64,000 nt of DNA from positions 1,047,588 to 1,111,587 of the forward strand of contig VXAI01000069.1 of NCBI GenBank assembly GCA_013399305.1, given 5' to 3'. The notes below the pieces were generated by a model. It saw only the letters and a program-made list of their open reading frames with translations, did not search any database and had not been told where the DNA came from. The position numbers were made by a program, and so were the translations under genes. This DNA comes from Rostratula benghalensis (lineage: Eukaryota > Chordata > Aves > Charadriiformes > Rostratulidae). This document shows positions 59,740 through 64,000 of the stretch, piece by piece (within the stretch, counting starts at the first letter, position 1; every line of letters begins with the position of its first letter).

Positions 59740-59866
59740 ATCCACATACTGGAAACTTCTGGTGACCATGGAGTTATAGTATCTAAGTTCTGCTTTGGTG
59801 TCCCTGGAGCCCAGCGTGTCATGGGCGATGGGAAATTAACATATATATCACTGGAAGTAGCCAGGG
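59740..59866 (+). CDS. Candidate plus-strand exon
   Basis: A long pyrimidine tract (from about 59700) ends in TTTTCTCAG. Only the phase-0 frame is open. It reads IHILETSGDHGVIVSKFCFG, then VPGAQRVMGDGKLTYISLEV and AR, to a GTGAGA donor. If unspliced it stays open to a TGA at 59944-59946. It looks like folded protein; the family is unknown. Confidence 0.4.
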
Positions 59867-61302
59867 GTGAGAGACCTATCCCTGTGAAGAAGAAAGGAAG
59901 GCTGGTCCGGACTAAAGTGACAGACACACACCGACCTGGTCTGTGAGCAAAATCTATTCCTGGGACCTCTCACTTGCAAAAGATGTTCTGCAGGACCGGG
60001 TTTTTGACAGGCCACTTGTCCGGGACCCGTGTGCTGGTGTGCCCTGCCCTGGGAGCCGTGACTCCGGGAGCTGGGACGGCGCGAAGGCCAGGGCTGCACT
60101 GCCTCCCCACGGGCCCGGGGAGAGCTCCTTCCCCCTTGTCTGCTGACAAATGGCGCAGCTGTGGTGTGACATGTCAGCACTTGCATTGCGGATCTCCGGA
60201 GACAAACCAGGAATGTTCTGCATGCCAGAGAGTGGCGCTGAGCCATTACATTGAGACAACCTTCTTGAGGGAGACGTGGGCCCTGGGTGAACAAGAAGAG
60301 TGGGGAATCCATTGACGCTGTGACCCACAGGGGGTTAACAAGAGGCAGCCCACTGCAGCTGAAAGAGAAGGTGTTTTGCAAAACTGTGCTAAATCCATGC
60401 ACCATTTACTGCCTAGACACGACACAGATTTGAAACAACTCGCATGGCATGTGGATAAGGGAGGTGAGACTATATGTCCCTGAAGTCTGAGGTATGCTTT
60501 CATCAACGTTCCTGGGGAGCCTGGAATTATTTGGTGATGTTTACCATCACCTGGAATGCTTCCAGTGGAAAACATGATCTTGCTGACCTGGAATCTAACT
60601 CAGGTCCTGCGACCTATATATTCAGAGTGAGAGTCAACTAATTCACATTGATATTTAATGCAGAGAAGCAAAGGTCTCTGGAGTTACCTAAAATGACCTG
60701 CTCACCTGTTGAGGTCATCTAAAATTAGCCTTTTGATTCAGAATCTACAGTTCTTACTTGTTTCACTGAACCTTGCACCATGTCCTTCCCCTGTAGAAAA
60801 GCTAAAAGGGCTTTTAAAGTCATTTTCCTACTGGGAATCTGAAGAATCTCCATTGGATTGTAGAAACGGGTTTGGTAAGTAATCATCACAGGGACTGAGA
60901 AATGACAAGGCAGGTTTGAGAGGCAGACAACTGTGGAGGGGAAAAAAAACCCAGTATTGTAAGCATGGAGGAAAAAAGTAACCATTATTATCTGTGACAA
61001 CAGATTAGTTTATTGAAACATATGACATGTAGAATAGGGAAATGATGAGAATAATTTAAAACAGTCCCAACTTTGACTTGAACTCTGGAGGGCTTGTCCT
61101 TTCCCACTATAGCAGCAAGTTAACCTCTTTCTTTATCAGCATCTCATGAGAAAGGGCATAGAAAAGGAACAGCAAGGACAAATATTGGGATAAACAGAAA
61201 CACGAATTGAAGAGCCATAACTCATGGTCACAGGTAACACAGCAAAAGCTTCACTCTCTCAGAAAATATTCTTGAAAGAAAACTAGTGATGAGACAATGC
61301 AG

Positions 61303-61407
61303 ATGACACTACGAGAAGATGGATGCCCAGCTTTTCGGAAGACTGCACTCGCAGCTGGTGGGAGTAGTTTGCTGATGAACTGGAAAGATGTGTTATTTTG
61401 GGAATCT
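61303..61407 (+). other. Weak exon-like segment
   Basis: The frame MTLREDGCPAFRKTALAAGG and 15 more residues ends at a strong GTAAGT donor. The acceptor has no pyrimidine tract. It lies just before the old CR1 copy and could be part of it. Confidence 0.2.
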
Positions 61408-61544
61408 GTAAGTCTTTTTCCTGTATTGTTATTCGACAGTCTGGGGAACAGAACAGATCACATACTTGAAATCTGCATGTTGGGGAAGGTGCTGGAGGCA
61501 AATGAGGCAGAGAAAGAGTTTTTGGAATGATTTGGAGAGATCAG

Positions 61545-62225
61545 AGAAACAGTCTGAAAAACCACAGGATTCAGCTGAGCAAGGACAGGTGCTAAGTCCT
61601 GTACTTGGGAAGGGAAAATATCGTCTGGGAAAGTGAGAGATGGGGAATGACTGGACAGATACCAGTTGTTCTGAGCAGGGCTTGGGCAGTATTACAGAGG
61701 ATCAGGGCTGAACATGAGTCAACAATACCGTGCTGTTGCAAAGAAGGCATCCATCAACCTGAGCTGTACAAATAGGAGTTTTGTTTGACATCAATTCCCT
61801 TCTTTTTGCTGGTGGTGAGAAGGTCTCAGCAAGACCACCACACCCAGTCTGGCAGATGCACATTAAGTAGGAGGTGGATTGAGCAGGTCAGAAGAAATGA
61901 TAGGACTAATCAAAAGACTACAACAAGAGAGCCACAAAGATAGGATGATGGAAAGGGTATTTTTCAGTCTCAAAAGGAGTGGAATAAATTGGGTTTTGAT
62001 GCCCAGGGTGGAGAAGATGGAAAAAAAAGGAGACTTAAATTACAGCAACCGAAGTTCAATTTAAACTTCCTCATGGCAAGTGAGAGAGTATGCCAAATTT
62101 TGAAAGCTCTGACACTAACAGTTTTAAAAATAGCTTGCACAAAACATCTGTCAGGAATGATTTAAACATGATCCACCTTTGGGGCAGGAGGAGGGATTAG
62201 ATCACTTGTAGGTGTCACATTTTGC
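61545..62225 (+). mobile_element. Old, diverged CR1 copy
   Basis: Successive pieces resemble CR1 ORF2 on the plus strand: the region equivalent to AAGCACAAAGTCCTG (61591-61605 here reads close to it), the block around ATGAGTCAACAATACC (61712-61727), the SLKRSG-type block near 61965, and the terminal GGATTAGATCACTTGTAG (62194-62211). Many indels make it clearly older than the other two copies. Exact ends are uncertain. Confidence 0.7.
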
Positions 62226-63413
62226 ATGATTACAGGAGCGACCAGACTCTGGGGTGGCAATGAAATGCACAAAATCCCTTGGACAGCAAAAAATACAAAA
62301 CTTGATATAACTTGTGTGGTTTGCAGGCTACAGCAATTCTTTACAGCCCTTACTAGTCCACAGTTCAGGAGATTTAAGATGGCCAACAGTGTATGCTACT
62401 GAACAGCAAGACCACGTACCTAAAAGAAGGTCTTGAAGGTGATGAAAAGGTACAGTCAAAGTAGGGAAGAAGAAAAGGCCATTTTATTAGGGAAAGAGAT
62501 TGAAGCAGAGATCACACAAACACTTTAAATACTTCTATATGCACCTAGTGAGAAGGTCAGTCGGGGACTATCTCTAATAAATGCATCCCTCTCCAAGATA
62601 CGGAAGCCATTGCAGACAGGAAGTTTTTCCACATGGAATATGTCTTAAATTCAGTTCCATCCAGGAAGCCCTGAACCAGAGCCAAAGAAAAGCTTAGTTT
62701 AGCTGATGCTTAAGACCAATTATTAAATATTTTAGCTAATATTCAGTATCTGTTTAAGCAAGAGACCTGAAGAAGCCATGTCTTTATATACAAAATATAA
62801 AATAAATACTGTCTTGTCAGGATACTCTGAGCTTAAAAAGAATCCTGGGTGAACAGAGTCAGATGCTTTAATCCACTCATAAGCCCAGCTTCTTTCCCCT
62901 CCACTGTTAAAAAAAGACGTGTGATGAGAATGTAGCCAGTAACCCCAGGGGGAAAGAAGTGGCATAAACCCCCACCCATCAGTCACAGAGCACAAAGCTT
63001 TTATTTAGGCTGCCCTTGGCTGTGATCAGACACAGTCACTAATCTCCCAAACATTACACACGTACGGTCTGGAATGCAAGAACTACCATACAGTCCAGAA
63101 ACATTGGATTAGTTCATCTCAGGATTCAAGGGAAAATAAACACACCTTTGGTCCAGGGAAGTCCTTACCTGAAATCACTTATGAAATTCTGATATCCAGA
63201 AATGCTCAGTTATAAAACTGAGAAATTCACTAGGTTGTAGTTACAGTAGACAGACCTTTCCTTTTCTCTTTCATTGAGCACCTGCAGGATGAAAAGCTAT
63301 AAAAAAGAAAAAGCAATGTTTAAAATTGTCCCATTACTCTTCTTTTTTTTTTCCCCTCTTTCCACTTGTTCTGTTTTGGTTTTATTTGTAGAGATGTTTC
63401 ACATTTTCTGCAG

Positions 63414-63514
63414 TAGGCAGATCAATTGCCAAAAAAAATGCAGCCTCAGGCAAACTTATCAATCAGCTCACATCAAACTCAGCCTATGAGAAAGGAAACA
63501 CTCCTGAAAGAATG
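63414..63514 (+). CDS. Candidate plus-strand exon
   Basis: The acceptor TTTCACATTTTCTGCAG and donor ATG then GTATTT enclose 101 bases. The frame that accepts one carried base reads GRSIAKKNAASGKLINQLTS then NSAYEKGNTPERM. This is exactly the phase left by the exon ending at 59866, so the two may be consecutive. One other frame hits a stop. Confidence 0.42.
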
Positions 63515-64000
63515 GTATTTTTCATTTTTCCCTCACAGTCACAGTTGTGGCCTTACCCCTCTCAGTTTCAAAAGAGACACTAAAACATCAAGCGGCCTCA
63601 CAGACATCACAAGTGAGGTCAAGATTTCCCAGGACCCCTGTGATATAAATAAAAGCCCAATGATAAGGGCAGACAAAGGGAAGGTAACACAGACCCTGAA
63701 GGAAAGATATAAACCTGAATAGTTCAAGTTTGTTAAAACTAACTAACTAAAAATAGGTTCTTAGTAAAGAGAAAGTCAGGGAAGTTCAAAGTCCTCTGCC
63801 CTTTCAAAGCATTAATTTGAACTGCAGATTCCCATCTCTCCAAAGATACCTTAATTACCAGTCTGCTAGGTTTCTTCTAGGATTGGTCTTTTGGGTTTTT
63901 TTTGATTTTTTTTGTTTTGTTTGTTTTTTTTAAAAATGTATTGAAGCTATTTTAGCTAATATAAACACATAAAAGGTAAAGCAGCAGGAGTTCAATTCAT
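63515..64000. other. End of window, no gene seen
   Basis: The frame of the preceding exon closes at 63.58 kb if unspliced. T-rich low complexity occupies about 63896-63931. Confidence 0.35.

Larger units (their letters stand above)
59867..63413. other. Possible plus-strand intron
   Basis: It contains a GC-rich island at 59.99-60.13 kb with overlapping ORFs on both strands, the weak exon at 61.3 kb and the old CR1 copy. Confidence 0.35.

Noticed and set aside
61879..62064. 61-codon plus-strand ORF
   Set aside because: It falls inside the old CR1 copy and matches its decayed reading frame.

Overview
This window is vertebrate nuclear DNA, almost certainly from a bird. It carries CR1 non-LTR retrotransposons of the avian type; the copy at 15072-15467 has the diagnostic ATTCTATG octamer pair at its 3' end. 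It also has one GC-rich CpG island and long AT-rich introns. There are no operons, rRNA, tRNA, CRISPR arrays or intact viral genes. One assembly gap of 246 N lies at 17162-17407.

The main content is one gene on the minus strand that appears to be complete in the window. It runs from the CpG-island promoter and first coding exon at about 53.4 kb to a stop codon at 756-758. I rebuilt it by hand from exon-like open segments with splice sites, requiring reading phase to be continuous. The model has 21 coding exons, 1938 coding bases and about 645 residues. Sixteen exons are reasonably supported. Five are microexons of 14-24 nt, of which two (9331-9344 and 17977-17996) rest mostly on phase bookkeeping. 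No line of the protein is long enough to stand out as a single ORF, so the gene is easily missed in a six-frame view.

I did not recognise the protein with certainty. Its size, its Ser/Pro-rich N-terminus, its globular middle and C-terminal half, and its short Trp-rich extreme C-terminus would fit a TOP6BL (TOPOVIBL)-like meiotic protein. This is a weak hypothesis and no symbol is assigned.

Upstream of the promoter (54-64 kb, plus strand) there are several isolated exon-like segments at 57.5, 59.7 and 63.4 kb. The last two are phase-compatible and read as coding, so a divergent gene may start near the same CpG island and run out of the window. This is less secure.

The introns hold three CR1 copies of different ages (5.3 kb plus, 15.1 kb minus, 61.5 kb plus), a (GAGAA)n tract against the assembly gap, a GC-rich minisatellite and a 20-bp GC repeat beside the promoter. 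They also hold poly-A and A/C-rich runs, small tandem duplications, and a few long ORFs of unknown meaning (46.2 kb plus, 26.8 kb minus, 60 kb both strands).
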